Positions 1 through 7,545 of a stretch of DNA of 64,000 nt are shown in pieces. The DNA comes from Albidovulum aestuarii (GTDB taxonomy: Bacteria; Pseudomonadota; Alphaproteobacteria; Rhodobacterales; Rhodobacteraceae). The DNA is taken from NCBI RefSeq assembly GCF_029961185.1, contig NZ_JASBQQ010000006.1, positions 62,001-126,000 on the forward strand. Reading direction: 5' to 3'. A program made the translations under genes and the position numbers. The first letter of the stretch is position 1. The number at the start of each line of letters is the position of its first letter. The notes under the pieces were generated by a model. The model was not told the DNA's origin. It saw nothing but the letters and a program-made list of their open reading frames with translations, and did no database searches.

Positions 1-1
1 G

Positions 2-430
2 CAGGGGGCCGAGGCGCGCGGCTGGCTCGGCGATCTGATGCGACGGCCGGAACGCGCCGGGGCGGCGCTGATGGCCGCCGGGGCGATCCGCGATCCGGGC
101 GTGCTGGACTGGCTGATCGGCATGTGTGCCGATCCGGCCCATGCGGCGGGGGCGGGCCGCGCGATCCGGGCGCGGCTGGACTTCGATCTCGACGATACCG
201 ATGCGTTCGAGGCCGACCCGGCAAAACTCGCCCCCGGGTTCGCGGGACGCGATGACGGGCCATGGCCGGTGGCGGAGCGTGTCCGGGACGCAATCAAGAC
301 GCTTGCGGGCAAGGGGCGGTTCACCAGCCTGATCGCGCTGCGCCGCGACTGCCTTGTGGCGGCGATCGCCGCGCCGGGGCGGACGCTGGCAGACTGGCGG
401 CATCGCCGTTCGTATCCAGCCTGGTCCTGA
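2..430 (+). CDS. TIGR02270-like T6SS-associated protein, C-terminal part (5' end outside window)
   Basis: The reading frame is open from the first bases of the window and ends at 430, so only the last ~142 residues are present. The C-terminus (a WPVAERVRDAIK-like stretch, then LIALRRDCLVAAI and a terminal ADWRHRR) resembles my memory of the TIGR02270 family, proteins of unknown function encoded beside type VI secretion genes and built from HEAT-like helices. The frame converges on the ketosynthase-like gene at 439 with only 8 bases between the two stops. The assignment rests on remembered family features and on the T6SS-type neighbours. Confidence 0.6.
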   Translation, partial: QGAEARGWLGDLMRRPERAGAALMAAGAIRDPGVLDWLIGMCADPAHAAGAGRAIRARLDFDLDDTDAFEADPAKLAPGFAGRDDGPWPVAERVRDAIKTLAGKGRFTSLIALRRDCLVAAIAAPGRTLADWRHRRSYPAWS

Positions 431-438
431 GAGTTTTC

Positions 439-1458
439 TCAGCCCGGCCCGCCGGTCAGGCAGGCGGCCGCCCTGAGACCGTCTTCCGAGGCGATCTCAA
501 GCATGGCGCAGCGTCCCGGCGCATAGTCCTTGCCGAAGGCATCCGCCGCGACAGCGAGCGCGAGCGCGGCGGATGCCGAGCCGGTATCGCCGAAACTCAT
601 CGCCGGATAGGCTGTCGCCATATACTCGCGATGCGTCCGGTAGAAGCGGGCGCGGAAGATCAGCGCCTCCAGCGCGCCGTAGCGCTCGCCGTTAAAATTG
701 CTGACGACGAATTCGACCGCGCTTTCGCCGTAACCCTCGGCGCTCGACGCGGCCTCCAGCGCCTTTTGCATCGCACGGCCCTGGCTTTGACGTTCGCCGA
801 GCACATTTTCGGGTTCGTCGGCAAGGCCGGTCATGAGGATCTGCATCCCGGGCCCCGGGGTCGTTGTCAGCAGGACCGCGCCCGCCGCTTCGCCGGGTAC
901 CAGACCCTGCGCCGACCCGCCGTGCAGCCGTCCGGCCGCCCGGAAGCGGGCCATGTCGCTGGTGTTGATGAGGGAATCGACGCCCAGCAGAAGAATCCGA
1001 TCCGCCTCGCCCCGCGCCAGTCGGGTGGCGGCGTCGGGCAGCGCGCCGATCAGCGCGGCGGGGCCTCCATCGACCAGCCGCGATCCCGTCGCGAAGGGCC
1101 CACCGAGCTTGTCATTCAGCGCGGCCCTGAAGCGGCGCGGGTCGCTTTCCTGCCAGCAGGGATGTCCGCGTTTCGACGAGGGCGGCGTGCAGAGCAGCAG
1201 CGTGCCCGCCCGGTCACCGTCCCCAAGCGCCTCGTTCCCCGCCCGGGCGGCGAGGTTCTGAAGCCATGTCGCGGGGTCGGGACGCAGCCGCCAGTCGGTC
1301 GGGATTTCGGCCACGATCTGCGGTGTGCCAAACTCGTCGGGCGAAGTGATCTCGCGGAAACCGTCGATCCCCGCGACGAAGGCGGCGGCGGATTGCGGCA
1401 GGGTCAGCCCGGCAGCCGTGACTGCGCCCGATCCGATGATGCGCAGGGCAGGCGTCAT
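439..1458 (-). CDS. Ketosynthase-like protein lacking catalytic residues, in T6SS accessory operon
   Basis: 339 residues with the thiolase/beta-ketoacyl-synthase layout: an N-terminal IIGSGAVTAAGL start, a central ARGEADRILLLGVDSL strand-helix unit, VPGEAAGAVLL and a C-terminal SFGDTGSASAALALA segment. The nucleophile region has no cysteine (about VDGGPAALIGAL where FabF has its Cys turn), and the histidine of the usual GHxxG motif is replaced by Asp (FGDTG). It is therefore probably not a condensing enzyme. The start is the ATG at 1458, overlapping the DUF2169 stop as ATGA; a longer in-frame extension would run through DUF2169. It is the last gene of the tight minus-strand T6SS operon. Its role is unknown, possibly structural or adaptor-like. 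Confidence 0.75.
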   Translation of the reverse strand: MTPALRIIGSGAVTAAGLTLPQSAAAFVAGIDGFREITSPDEFGTPQIVAEIPTDWRLRPDPATWLQNLAARAGNEALGDGDRAGTLLLCTPPSSKRGHPCWQESDPRRFRAALNDKLGGPFATGSRLVDGGPAALIGALPDAATRLARGEADRILLLGVDSLINTSDMARFRAAGRLHGGSAQGLVPGEAAGAVLLTTTPGPGMQILMTGLADEPENVLGERQSQGRAMQKALEAASSAEGYGESAVEFVVSNFNGERYGALEALIFRARFYRTHREYMATAYPAMSFGDTGSASAALALAVAADAFGKDYAPGRCAMLEIASEDGLRAAACLTGGPG

Positions 1459-2528
1459 GGCAGCCAGACCGGTTCGCCGCTCAGAGTGCCGTCGCCGCCC
1501 AGCGGATTGACATAGGTCTTGCCCTTGCGCCGCGCGTTCAGCCAGACCGGCGAGACATGGCCGAGCGCGATCTCGGTCAGGCGCGGCACGTTGCGCAGCA
1601 GCCGGATCGGGTGCCGCGCCTTGAGCGTGACACGCCCCAGATCCGGTTCGAGAATGAGCGTATCGGGCGCGAGCGGGATCCGCTCCACCCGGTCGGCATG
1701 GATCAGGTGCAGCGGCGCGGCGAGGCGGGGCAGATGGAAGGACCAGCGCCCTTCGGGTGTCATGTTGATCAGCGTGACCGGGGTCCCGGGCGGCAGGCTG
1801 TCGGCCCATTGGTCTGGCGGCGCTAAGAGGTTGTGGCGCGGGTCGAAATCCGTGGGCGGCAGCGGCCACTGGCGGGCAAGCCATGCGGCGTCATAGGTTC
1901 CAGCCAGCGCCAGACGCGGCTGCCAGCCCCGGCCGACGGGGCCAAATCCGGCCGGGCGGGTTGCCCTGGCATCGCCCTTGTAGGCGATGTTCGCCAGATC
2001 GGTCCTGACCCGGGGATCGGCGGAACGCGCGCCTTTCCACCCGATTCCCACTGGATTGCGCGGTTCGCAGTCGCCGTCTTCGAGCGAGCCGCCAAAGCTC
2101 CGTTCCCAGACGATCGGCATGGTCCGGAACGGAACCGGCGCGCTTTCGCCACCCGCAATTGTGGCGCGGTCGCCGGTCACGGTCAGGACCTTGCGGACCG
2201 GTCCGGCCTGCAAACCGACATCGACGCGTTCGGCAGGCTTGCCGCCGGGCGCATGGGCTGCACCCAGCACGATCACCTCGCAGCCCGGCTTTTCCGGCGC
2301 GATGTCGGCCTCGTGCCGGACCGACGAGAGTGGCCTGTCGGCGTAGGGTTCGTCGGAAAAGGCGACGGGCAATTGTATCTCGGCGATCCGCAGCGCCCCG
2401 TTCCGTTCCGGGTCCTCGAAACTGGCCGAGATCATGATGAGAAGTACCTCCTGCCCCTCGGCATCGAACTGGACATGGGTCGCCGCCGCGAAGGGGGTCC
2501 GATTTTCCAGCCAGATGTCAAAGCCCAT
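1455..2528 (-). CDS. DUF2169 domain protein (T6SS effector adaptor-like)
   Basis: 357 residues. It starts MGFDIWLENRTPFAAATHV, with a beta-rich body that includes a FRTMPIVWERSFGG segment and a following EPRNPVGIGW segment, which are hallmarks of DUF2169. Proteins of this family are encoded next to VgrG/PAAR-like effectors and are thought to help load or stabilise effectors on the secretion spike. The start codon lies 3 bases after the stop of the second immunity-like gene, and its stop overlaps the next start (ATGA). The adaptor role for the DUF4150 nuclease upstream is inferred from context. Confidence 0.88.
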   Translation of the reverse strand: MGFDIWLENRTPFAAATHVQFDAEGQEVLLIMISASFEDPERNGALRIAEIQLPVAFSDEPYADRPLSSVRHEADIAPEKPGCEVIVLGAAHAPGGKPAERVDVGLQAGPVRKVLTVTGDRATIAGGESAPVPFRTMPIVWERSFGGSLEDGDCEPRNPVGIGWKGARSADPRVRTDLANIAYKGDARATRPAGFGPVGRGWQPRLALAGTYDAAWLARQWPLPPTDFDPRHNLLAPPDQWADSLPPGTPVTLINMTPEGRWSFHLPRLAAPLHLIHADRVERIPLAPDTLILEPDLGRVTLKARHPIRLLRNVPRLTEIALGHVSPVWLNARRKGKTYVNPLGGDGTLSGEPVWLP

Positions 2529-2531
2529 GGG

Positions 2532-3014
2532 TCAGCACCAGTTGCCGTCTTCATCAAGGCCGATGGGCCAGTAGGGCATGGCGGTAAGCAATGTGACGGC
2601 GTCGTCGCGGCGATCCTCGATCAGCCAGCCCAGCAGGAACGTTTCCGGGCGAACGGCATCCGGTTTCCCTGTGCCGATCCGGGCGCATTCGAGCCAGTAT
2701 TTGCGCACCAGCCAGACGACTGCGGGATGGGACGCCGGACCGGCAACGCCGTTGGTTTCGATGACGTCAAGAATCGCTTCATCGACGGTCAGTCCGCTGG
2801 CCTGACGGTCTTCGACCTCTGCATTCCAGGTCTCGCCCGCGATCGCCAGAACCTCTTCAAGGTCACGCAGATAGTCGTGGTAGAGCTGAATATATCCGGG
2901 CGGTGCAGCCGCCTTTGACAGGTCTTTGGCTCCACCGTCCGGTCGCAGGTCGCGCGGCTGGTTCGTCAGCCTCCAAACGCCGTTTTTGATATTGTGATTG
3001 GCGATGAGCCGCAT
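2532..3014 (-). CDS. Putative T6SS immunity protein, copy 2
   Basis: 160 residues, no signal peptide and no recognised domain. It is clearly related to the protein encoded immediately upstream (3016-3429): both have an N-terminal helix with a DLxxV pattern and a W, then GPASHPxV followed by LxRxY/LFRDY, then a hydrophobic LLxxxI segment and an acidic C-terminus ending in Cys. ATG at 3014 is chosen because it lies one base after the upstream stop; the longer frame reads into the upstream gene. Position just after a toxin gene, small size and duplication suggest an immunity function, which is inference. Confidence 0.7.
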   Translation of the reverse strand: MRLIANHNIKNGVWRLTNQPRDLRPDGGAKDLSKAAAPPGYIQLYHDYLRDLEEVLAIAGETWNAEVEDRQASGLTVDEAILDVIETNGVAGPASHPAVVWLVRKYWLECARIGTGKPDAVRPETFLLGWLIEDRRDDAVTLLTAMPYWPIGLDEDGNWC

Positions 3015-3015
3015 C

Positions 3016-3429
3016 TCAGCACGTCTCCAGATCGAGGTCTTCACCCACGGGAATGAAGTCAAAGTAACGAAGGAACTCGGCCGCGTCCGGGGCTTCACCG
3101 GCGATCATCTGAAGCAGCAGAACGATCGGGGGAACCGGCCCGGCCAGCGCATCTGGCGTGTCCTGCCCCCAGCCCGCCCCTTCAGCCGGTTCGGATTCCT
3201 CGATCGTATGATTCAGCGCCTCAACGCGAAAGTAGTAGTCACGAAACAGGCTGATGACGCGGGGATGGCTCGCGGGTCCGGAAGGCCACCGCGCCCGCAC
3301 GATGCGGTCTCCGCCCGGACCGGCGTCCCGGACCATCTGGTCCCACCAATCTTGCAGCTCCGGCATCACCCGGCGCAGATCGGCGATCCATTCTTCGAGC
3401 AATTTGGCGTGGGCCGTGCTTACGTTCAT
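3016..3429 (-). CDS. Putative T6SS immunity protein, copy 1
   Basis: 137 residues, acidic and apparently cytoplasmic. It contains WPSGPASHPRVISLFRDYYF, matching the GPASHPAV motif of the following gene, so the two arose by tandem duplication. It starts 2 bases after the stop of the PAAR-like nuclease gene, the usual place for a cognate immunity gene. No conserved domain is recognised. An immunity role against the HNH-like toxin is the most economical reading, but nothing in the sequence alone proves it. Confidence 0.7.
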   Translation of the reverse strand: MNVSTAHAKLLEEWIADLRRVMPELQDWWDQMVRDAGPGGDRIVRARWPSGPASHPRVISLFRDYYFRVEALNHTIEESEPAEGAGWGQDTPDALAGPVPPIVLLLQMIAGEAPDAAEFLRYFDFIPVGEDLDLETC

Positions 3430-3431
3430 CG

Positions 3432-4298
3432 TCAGATACTCAATCCAGGAATGTTCGCATTCATCGTGTCGTAGAGGTCGCGGCGGTCAAGCCGGCGCAT
3501 ATCATGCGCCTGCTGGTTGCTGTGCGCCTGACAATGAGGACTCACCGGCAGGTCTTTCATCCGATCCGCGAATTTTCCGGGCGCGTGGCACCCGCCCATC
3601 TCCCACGCGACCTTCTGAGGGGGCTGGTGGTCGGCAATCATGGTGACCTTGCCGGCTTTCTGCCGGGCGATCTTCTTGTCGATCCGCGCCAGTGCGCGGA
3701 TGTTTTCGGGCGTTTGGACGCGCCGTGCGATATTGGCCCGGTCCTTCTTGCAGTTCCAGCAGGCCTGATTCTGAACCGCGCGGCGTTGCGCACCGGTCGT
3801 CGGCGTATAGTCCTGGCTGTAATCATAGTCACGCGGGCAATCGGCCTTCATGGCCGCCTTGCCGACAACTTTGCCAAAATCGACCATGGCCGAGAGGTCC
3901 ACCGTGTTGGGCAAGGGGCTGGCGGTGTTCTGTTCCATCGGGTCGCCGTGACGGCAGACGCCCTTGCCCTCGGCCTTCACCACAAAGGACCACAGCTTGA
4001 AGCTGCCTTTGCCCTTGGTTTTGTGGGTGACGACGCCGCCGCCCTGTGTCCCCGCCTCGTTACCGGTGCTGGTCGAGACATGGGAGGCGTTTTCGAGCGC
4101 CGTAGGCGTACCCATGATCTTGACCGTCTTGCTGCCCTGCGCGAGGTCGGAGGCCTGCAGCATGTTCACGTAAGGAACCGGCACCGGCCCGGCAGGCGGG
4201 GGCGGGGGCGACAGGCAGACATCGCCGGGTGCTACGCCCTTGCCGCCACTGGCCTTGTGGAAGAACCCCATGTTCTCGGCATAGACGCTGTTGCCCAT
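3432..4298 (-). CDS. PAAR-like (DUF4150) T6SS effector with C-terminal HNH-like nuclease
   Basis: 288 residues. Residues 1 to about 125 form a PAAR-like DUF4150 domain: a start MGNSVYAENMGF, a PPPPPAGPVPVPY run, a GTPTALENASHVSTSTGNEA region and CRHGDP at 115-120. The C-terminal ~110 residues carry CWNC (180-183), ADHQPP (222-227), GGCH (235-238) and PHCQAHSNQQ (254-263). That arrangement fits a zinc-stabilised treble-clef HNH endonuclease with His224 as candidate catalytic base. The PAAR part would cap the VgrG spike and the nuclease would be delivered into a target cell. Two immunity-like genes follow directly. The nuclease assignment is by motif only. Confidence 0.8.
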   Translation of the reverse strand: MGNSVYAENMGFFHKASGGKGVAPGDVCLSPPPPPAGPVPVPYVNMLQASDLAQGSKTVKIMGTPTALENASHVSTSTGNEAGTQGGGVVTHKTKGKGSFKLWSFVVKAEGKGVCRHGDPMEQNTASPLPNTVDLSAMVDFGKVVGKAAMKADCPRDYDYSQDYTPTTGAQRRAVQNQACWNCKKDRANIARRVQTPENIRALARIDKKIARQKAGKVTMIADHQPPQKVAWEMGGCHAPGKFADRMKDLPVSPHCQAHSNQQAHDMRRLDRRDLYDTMNANIPGLSI

Positions 4299-4301
4299 TG
4301 C

Positions 4302-4832
4302 CTAGCCCTCCTCGACAACGGGACGGGGGGCGAGCATCCGGGCAAAGCCGTTCCCGGCAAGGTCGTGGATGTCGGTGAAGCGAAGCTCGTGCACCTCCCA
4401 GTCATCGAGCCAGAAGACCGCAGCAGTGGAGGGCGGGGCAGGGGCAAAACCGGGCAGATCGGGTATCGCCCGTTTCACCCGGTTCGCGGTCCAGTTCGCG
4501 TCGATCGCCCGATCAAGCAGCAGAGAGGCCGCGTCGAACCAGGGATCGCCGGGCGCCGGGGTCTGGCCGGCGATCAGCGCGGCGGGCAGTGGGGTGCCGG
4601 TTTGGCTGCGGCTTAGCCGCCAGACACCGGCGGTTGGCGTGTCGTCGAATATCCCGGGGGCGGCGATGAGGCGCCAGCATCTGTGTTCGCCGGGACTGGC
4701 ATCGGCGAAAAGGTGTCGCGACAGGGAAAGCCATTGTGACCAGCGTTGCCACAGCCGGTCAGTCCCCCCCAGTCGGATGGGCTCCGGCTCGGCCGGAAGG
4801 GCGCCAAAAAGGGCGACCGGTGGTGTCATCAA
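4302..4832 (-). CDS. Divergent TagF/ImpM-like T6SS protein
   Basis: 176 residues. The start (VALFGALPAEPEPI, then DRLWQRWSQWLSLSR, CWRLIAAPGIF and a GVWRLSRSQTGTPLPAALI segment) parallels the TagF pattern of a GKLPxxGDF start, a WDxWL helix, WRFxLxPG, and a GVLxPSxDxxGRxFPL segment, although the diagnostic GDF is lost. TagF proteins regulate T6SS activity post-translationally. It is the first gene of the minus-strand operon, 3 bases before the DUF4150 effector. Codon 1 or 2 (ATGATG) may start translation. The family call is moderately supported; an effector-specific chaperone is the alternative. Confidence 0.5.
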   Translation of the reverse strand: MMTPPVALFGALPAEPEPIRLGGTDRLWQRWSQWLSLSRHLFADASPGEHRCWRLIAAPGIFDDTPTAGVWRLSRSQTGTPLPAALIAGQTPAPGDPWFDAASLLLDRAIDANWTANRVKRAIPDLPGFAPAPPSTAAVFWLDDWEVHELRFTDIHDLAGNGFARMLAPRPVVEEG

Positions 4833-5017
4833 ACAACCTGCGAAAAATCAGGGCGCAATGGTGGGCCCGCTGCCCCGTGTCGTCAAGTCCGGGAAACCGG
4901 CATCGCGGCGCTGAGGAAATTTCTTTGAAGACTCAGCCCATTCGTCTTGCATTCGCCTTGCGTGGCGGGAATTCTGGATGTGTCGCGGGCCCGCCCGCCG
5001 TCAGATGAGGAGCCGCC

Positions 5018-5599
5018 ATGTATCGTGCCCGCCTCTTCGCGATCCGCCATTCACGCAAGTTCGAGTGGATATACAAACGCGTCGAGCAGGTCATGGTCGC
5101 ACTGGACCCGGTCTTTGCGAAGATCGGGTACGGGCGGGTGGAGCGACCCATCGCGCTGGTCGAGCAGGGCATCAAGACGGTGCTCTTTGATTGCAAGATG
5201 TGCGGGCAATGCGTTCTATCGTCGACCGGCATGTCCTGCCCGATGAACTGCCCGAAGGAACTTCGGAACGGCCCCTGCGGCGGTGTGCGGGAGGGCGGCT
5301 ATTGCGAAGTGAAGCCCTGGATGAAATGCGTCTGGTCGCTGGCCTGGGACGGTGCCGCGCGCATGAAGGACGGTGACAAGATCCGCGAGGTGCTGCCGCC
5401 GGTGGACCGCAGCCTGAAAGGGTCATCGTCCTGGCTGCGGGTCAGCCGCGAGAAGGCGGCAAAGCTGCGGGAGGCGCGTGAAGCGTCCCGCACCGCCGTC
5501 GCCGAGGCGTTCCCCGAGGCGCGGGCGATTGAACCCTCTTCCGCGCCCCTTGCCGAGGAACCGGCGAGCGCCGTCAACCGGGAGGTGCTGAAGAAATGA
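5018..5599 (+). CDS. Methylenetetrahydrofolate reductase C-terminal-type Cys-rich protein (MTHFR_C)
   Basis: 193 residues. The first ~110 hold eight cysteines (59, 62, 65, 74, 78, 87, 96, 104) in DCKMCGQC, SCPMNCPK, GPCGG and YCEVKPWMKC motifs, which is the PF12225-type module found fused to or encoded beside some MetF proteins and likely to bind metal or an Fe-S cluster. The last ~80 residues are low-complexity, charged and Ala-rich. GAGGAG sits at good spacing before the ATG. The stop overlaps metF as ATGA, so the two proteins are probably made together and act as one enzyme. Confidence 0.85.
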   Translation: MYRARLFAIRHSRKFEWIYKRVEQVMVALDPVFAKIGYGRVERPIALVEQGIKTVLFDCKMCGQCVLSSTGMSCPMNCPKELRNGPCGGVREGGYCEVKPWMKCVWSLAWDGAARMKDGDKIREVLPPVDRSLKGSSSWLRVSREKAAKLREAREASRTAVAEAFPEARAIEPSSAPLAEEPASAVNREVLKK

Positions 5600-6594
5600 G
5601 CCCGTCCGACTATACCGATCAGGTCCCGGTCTATGCCCCGCCGCCCGAAGGCCATGTCTCGCATTCCCGCTTGGAACGCGTTTTGCGCGCGGGCCGGTTC
5701 GCGGTGACGGCGGAGTTGAACCCGCCCGACAGCGCCGACCCGTCCGATGTGTTTGACGCGGCCCAGCCTCTGGGTGAGGTGGCCGATGCCATCAACGCGA
5801 CCGATGCCTCGGGCGCCAACTGCCACATGTCCTCCATCGGAATATCGGCACTTCTGACCCGGGCGGGCTATTCGACCGTCTATCAGATTTCCTGCCGCGA
5901 CCGGAACCGGATCGCCATTCAGGGCGACGTGCTGGGGGCCGCCGCGATGGGGGTAACGAACGTCCTTTGCCTGACCGGCGACGGCGTCGGTGTCGGCGAT
6001 CAGCCGGGCGCGAAACCGGTTTTCGATTTCGATTCGCTCACGCTACTCCGCACGATCCGCACCATGCGCGATCAGGGCATGTTCCTGTCGGGCCGCAAGA
6101 TCACGCGGCCGCCGCAGATGTTTCTTGGTGCTGCCGAGAACCCCTGTATTCATCCCCAAGACTGGCGTCCCGACCGGCTGGCCAAGAAGGTGGAAGCGGG
6201 TGCAGAGTTCATCCAGACCAATTACATCTACGACATCCCGCTTTTCGAGAAATTCATGGCCCGCGTGCGTGACATGGGGCTCGACAAGCGTGTCTATATC
6301 CTCGCCGGTGTCGGCCCCTTGGCCTCGGCCAAGGCGGCGCGCTGGATGCGGTCGAACGTGCCCGGCATCCATGTGCCTGATCCGTTGATCGACCGGATGG
6401 AGAAGGCCGAAAAGCCCGGCGCGGAGGGCAAGAAGATCTGTATCGAACTCATTCAGCAGATCCGCGAGATCAAGGGCGTCGCGGGGGTTCACGTGATGGC
6501 CTACCGGCGCGAGCATCAGGTTTCCGAGATCATCCTGGAATCGGGCGTGCTGGAGGGCCGCAAATCACGGAGGCGGGCGGCGGGTCCGGAGTGA
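5596..6594 (+). CDS. metF: 5,10-methylenetetrahydrofolate reductase
   Basis: 332 residues of the MetF TIM-barrel family, reducing 5,10-methylene-THF to 5-methyl-THF with an FAD cofactor, or running in reverse during methyl-group oxidation. Visible features are VTAELNPPDSAD near the N-terminus, TNVLCLTGDGVGVGDQ at ~120-140, AEFIQTNYIYD with the conserved QT, and YILAGVGPLASAKAARWM. It is translationally coupled to the Cys-rich partner by an ATGA overlap. Two-subunit MetF systems of this kind are seen in organisms that process methyl groups from one-carbon or methylated compounds; which direction operates here cannot be read from sequence. Confidence 0.92.
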   Translation: MSPSDYTDQVPVYAPPPEGHVSHSRLERVLRAGRFAVTAELNPPDSADPSDVFDAAQPLGEVADAINATDASGANCHMSSIGISALLTRAGYSTVYQISCRDRNRIAIQGDVLGAAAMGVTNVLCLTGDGVGVGDQPGAKPVFDFDSLTLLRTIRTMRDQGMFLSGRKITRPPQMFLGAAENPCIHPQDWRPDRLAKKVEAGAEFIQTNYIYDIPLFEKFMARVRDMGLDKRVYILAGVGPLASAKAARWMRSNVPGIHVPDPLIDRMEKAEKPGAEGKKICIELIQQIREIKGVAGVHVMAYRREHQVSEIILESGVLEGRKSRRRAAGPE

Positions 6595-6678
6595 TGTGCT
6601 TTGGCGACGGCTCGGCAGACACGAAATATGTGTTGCAGCAAACGTGGTGCAACCCAACGTGTCGAAACGCAAAAGCCG

Positions 6679-6755
6679 TGGCGATCCCGGAAGGACTCGA
6701 ACCCTCAACCTGCTGATTAGAAGTCAGCTGCTCTATCCAGTTGAGCTACGGGACC
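6679..6755 (-). tRNA. tRNA-Arg (anticodon TCT)
   Basis: The minus strand gives a 77-base cloverleaf with the 3' CCA encoded. The 7-bp acceptor stem is GGTCCCG with CGGGATC (one G-U), the anticodon stem-loop is CTGAC-TTCTAA-TCAG with anticodon TCT, and the T-arm contains GGTTCGAGTCC. It reads AGA codons, which are rare in such a GC-rich genome. No integrase or repeated 3' end is visible nearby, so there is no sign that the gene has served as an attachment site here. Confidence 0.96.
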
Positions 6756-6873
6756 GCTTCGCCTCCTTTACCGGCATAAACCCACCCCGCGCAAGGCTCA
6801 CGCGGTGGTGTGTTGACCCTGATGCCAGGCCCGGCGATGACTGGGGGAAGGGCCCGGAAGGAGGGATCGGAAG

Positions 6874-7542
6874 TTGCGCAGTTTTGACGAGATTTTCGCC
6901 ATCTCCGCCACCCGAAAAGGCGGCGCGGACACGCTGGAAGCGCTGTTGGACCGACCGCTTCCACCGGAAGAAATAGCGCGGTCAGGCGATGACCGATGGC
7001 TCGCCGCGATGGTCAAGTGCCTGTTTCAGGCCGGGTTTCACTGGAAGGTGATCGAGGCGAAGTGGGACGGGTTCGAGTCCGCTTTCGGGGGCTTTGTCCC
7101 CGCCAAGGTTGCGCTTTACGGCGATGCCGATATGGACCGGTTGCTGGCCGACGAGGGCGTCGTCCGCAATGGCGCGAAACTTGCGGCGGTCATCTCGAAC
7201 GCGGTGTTCCTCACCGATCTGGCCCGCGATCACGGCAGCGCCGCCCGCTTTTTCGCGGACTGGCCGGATGCAGATTATGTCGGGCTGCTGGACCTTCTGG
7301 CCAAACGCGGCGCGCGGTTGGGTGGCGTCACCGGCCAGCGTGTGCTGCGGATGATGGGCAAATCCGCCTTCATCCTGTCAAGCGACGTCACCGCCCGCCT
7401 GATCGCCGAGGGGGTCGTCGACAAGGCACCGACATCGAAGCGCGACCTTGCCGCCGTTCAGGCGGCATTCAACGACTGGCAGGCCCAGTCGGGCCGCAGC
7501 CTGACCGAGATCAGCCAGGTGCTGGCCATGAGCATCGGCTGA
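6874..7542 (+). CDS. DNA-3-methyladenine glycosylase I-like protein
   Basis: 222 residues of the Tag (COG2818) family, which removes 3-methyladenine from alkylated DNA. Family features are LAAMVKCLFQAGFHWKVIEAKWDGF, FVPAKVALYGDADMDRLLAD, VRNGAKLAAVISNA and a C-terminal helical region. The N-terminal Cys and the C-terminal His/Cys that bind zinc in E. coli Tag are not evident, so this belongs to the zinc-less branch. It appears to start with an in-frame TTG at 6874; the frame upstream offers no better start. Confidence 0.8.
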   Translation: MRSFDEIFAISATRKGGADTLEALLDRPLPPEEIARSGDDRWLAAMVKCLFQAGFHWKVIEAKWDGFESAFGGFVPAKVALYGDADMDRLLADEGVVRNGAKLAAVISNAVFLTDLARDHGSAARFFADWPDADYVGLLDLLAKRGARLGGVTGQRVLRMMGKSAFILSSDVTARLIAEGVVDKAPTSKRDLAAVQAAFNDWQAQSGRSLTEISQVLAMSIG

Positions 7543-7545
7543 GAT

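Noticed and set aside
1833-2918. 361-codon open frame on the plus strand
   Set aside because: Antisense to DUF2169 and the second immunity-like gene; no recognisable motif and no start signal.
4833-5017. Riboswitch upstream of the split metF genes
   Set aside because: No SAM-II, SAH or cobalamin-type conserved core could be recognised; only a normal GAGGAG ribosome-binding site is visible.
6679-6755. tRNA-Arg as an integration site
   Set aside because: No integrase, direct repeat of the 3' end or composition change next to it.
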